A stretch of DNA of 64,000 nt from Prorocentrum cordatum (lineage: Eukaryota > Sar > Dinophyceae > Prorocentrales > Prorocentraceae). Below the pieces are notes generated by a model. That model was not told the DNA's origin and made no database searches. It worked only from the letters and a program-made list of their open reading frames with translations. The stretch is taken from contig CAUYUJ010015948.1 of the NCBI GenBank assembly GCA_963575745.1, positions 1,585,984 to 1,649,983 on the forward strand, written 5' to 3'. Position numbers and translations under genes: made by a program. Of the stretch, positions 62,095 through 64,000 are shown piece by piece. The first letter of the stretch is position 1. The number at the start of each line of letters is the position of its first letter.

Positions 62095-64000
62095 GGTTGA
62101 GGGGAGGCCTGTCGCAACCTCGCCCTCGGTCAGCCACAACCGTGTGGTGTAGGCTTGAAAAGGTCATGATGGCTCCCCCTCCGTACTGCGCCTGTCTCAT
62201 TTTGGCAGGCTGCGTGCCCACGCCACTGCAGCACAACGTTCCTTCAGTAAAGCAAGCGCGCTAGTCTCCCCAGACGTATGCGCCTCCAGGCTGCGTCCAC
62301 CTACCTCGCTCTTTGCGGCTCCCTCCTCGCTCCAACCCTCACTCCCCCCCACCTCCACGACGGAGCACGACATGGTGCTCAAACCAACGCTCTCACCACC
62401 ACATCCCTCCACTCGACAGCCGCCGCCATGATCGTCGTCGTCGTCGTCGTCGCCACTGCCGTCGTCATAGTCGCCGTCGTCGGCGGAGGGCCCGCCTCGA
62501 GGGGAAGGAGGAGGGAGGGAGGGAGGGATGCGTATGGTCGAACCTAATCCTGACACTGTGGGGGCGATGCGATAACTATGAGCGGAGGGAGGAAGAGGCC
62601 TGAAGGAGAAGGAGGAGGGGGAGGGGGAGGCGACGGCGTTGTCGACCGTCGACCGACCGAGAGGGAGGAGCGAGGAAGAGGCGAGGCGAGGAGGAAGAGG
62701 AGGGAGAGGAAGTGAGCACCGAGGGCTTCACTCGCTAGAAGAGGGCCACATTGGCACAGGGCTCAGACTCTCGGAGGCCCGCGCGGGATCCTCGCATTGG
62801 CGCCGGGCCCTCCCTGACGGCGCACCGCCTTTCCCCTCAGGACCCCGTCGTCTCCGTGGCGACGAATCCAAGGATCCGGTGCATGCCTGTTTCTCCCATG
62901 CAGGGCCCCCGAAGTGCCCCGATCCCCTCCCGAGGGCAAACGCTGCATCCCGAGTCACTCTCTGATGGTCCTGGGGCCGGGCGGGCGCCCCGCGGAATTC
63001 GAAGACGATGAGCTCTTCAGTACGTGGGAGGTCGAAGACACCTCGACCGTCGGCCGCCGCCGTCGACCGCTGGCCGCCGACCCGCCCACGACCGCCGGAA
63101 AGGCCCGCCTCCAGGAGCTTCTCGGAGTCCTCCTGGGTCGCCAGGGCGGCGGCGCTGGCGACCGCCTCCGCGCGCGGCCGCACGCGGCCGCGCGCCCGTC
63201 TCTACGCGGGGGGAGGGGGGTGGGCGGGGAAAGGCAAGGAAGGAGAGAGGACGGGCGAGGGGCCGCGGCGAGGGGGAGGGGCCAGGAGGGGGGGGAGGGA
63301 GGGAGGAGGGCTGGTCGTGAGGGGCAAGGAGGAGGGGAGGAGGGAGGAGGGAGGGAGGAAGGGGGGGAGGGAGGGAGGAGGGCCGCGGGCACGACCTCTT
63401 CAGCAAAGCTGCCAGGCAGCAGGCGACCCCTGGAAACTCTGGCCTGTCCCAGCCCCGACCTTCGTAGGAAGGCCGGCGAGGGCTCTAGCGGGCCCACACG
63501 ACGGACAGCCACGCAGAACACTCGGGAGGCCGCCGAGTGCACGGACTCAAGCCCGCTCTTGAAGGGCGGTTCTGAGGAACCCTTCGGTCCAAGACCGCAC
63601 CCCAAAGACCCCCCGTCACCACGGCAGGGAAGGGAAGGGGAAGGAGGGGCGAGGAGAGGGGAGAGGGAGCGGGAGGGAAAAGGAGGGCGGAGCAAAAGGT
63701 AGGATCGAGAGAGAAGATTAAGAGGGCGAAAGAGAGCAGGAGGGAGAGAAGATGGATCAACACCAACACAAACCAAAGACGCATCAACAATGCTGCAATA
63801 CACCCTCCATCCGTGTTCCCTGTTCACAGGTCCCTACAATATTGTATATTAATTGCGGGAAATGCCCCATTGGAACACAACCGTCTGCGACTCCTCAATC
63901 GGGCCAACACAGAATTCCTGATATTTAAGCGCCAGGAGCGGACGTGACTGTTGCGTCCTAGCAGACCCAATTCGTGTCAGAATACGATGCTTGGGATTTG
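62095..64000. other. Purine-rich and simple-sequence DNA, no gene
   Basis: GTC run at 62434-62470, GGA/GGGA tracts at 62500-62720 and 63200-63390, more purine-rich DNA to 63750, then lower-GC unique sequence to the end. Long frames over 62914-63702 are Gly/Arg-rich artefacts. Confidence 0.6.

Noticed and set aside
1-64000. tRNA, rRNA or snRNA genes
   Set aside because: No cloverleaf with conserved GGTTCGAATCC-type box or rRNA-like conserved segment was seen by eye; a tRNA or covariance-model scan was not possible here.

Overview
The window looks like nuclear DNA of a dinoflagellate. It is GC-rich, gene-poor and packed with microsatellites, purine/pyrimidine-asymmetric tracts, satellites and mobile elements. 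The most specific clue is in the 83-bp LTRs of an intact retrotransposon. On its coding strand each LTR carries CCATTTTGGCTCAAG, which is the 3' part of the spliced leader that dinoflagellates trans-splice onto their mRNAs. A transposase-like family that I recall as multicopy in dinoflagellates is also present. A high-GC genus such as Prorocentrum would fit, but the genus is inference.

Layout. 1-3100: simple repeats and a decayed Lys/Ala-rich coding remnant. 3106-10447: a Ty1/copia LTR retrotransposon on the minus strand with 83-bp identical LTRs, a CGCCC target duplication, PBS, PPT, gag-protease and integrase-RT-RNase H, with pol in the -1 frame relative to gag. 10450-25600: CT microsatellites, one possible membrane-protein remnant, a ~230-bp satellite array, a repeated hairpin-forming unit, a 10-bp satellite and several degenerate arrays. 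25680-28909: a decayed LINE (minus strand). 29325-30776: a G-rich higher-order tandem array.

30777-46582 is the most interesting part. It is a 15.8-kb segment with degenerate ~44-bp terminal inverted repeats and AT-rich subterminal regions. It appears to be inserted inside one unit of the G-rich array, because the array resumes at 46583 at nearly the point where it broke off. It carries six genes, all on the minus strand. They encode a tnp2/CACTA-like transposase-type protein, a 569-codon Lys/Ala-rich protein, a protein with an in-frame TGA, a small coiled-coil protein, a 217-aa protein and a 717-aa protein. A four-copy repeat module sits between the genes, usually just upstream of one. I read the segment as a large multigene DNA transposon. 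A plain unidirectional gene cluster between two repeats is the alternative.

46740-64000: a possible coding remnant (47.3-47.9 kb), a coiled-coil gene with a 22-codon repeat (49.2-51.2 kb), GTC/CCT arrays, a second decayed LINE on the minus strand (53.9-57.9 kb) interrupted by a T17-A69 tract, and a possible third LINE remnant on the plus strand (58.5-62.1 kb), followed by purine-rich DNA.

Several genes in the 30.8-46.6 kb segment are broken by single-base differences in homopolymers. Decay, programmed frameshifting and assembly error cannot be told apart from the sequence alone. No tRNA, rRNA or CRISPR was recognised.
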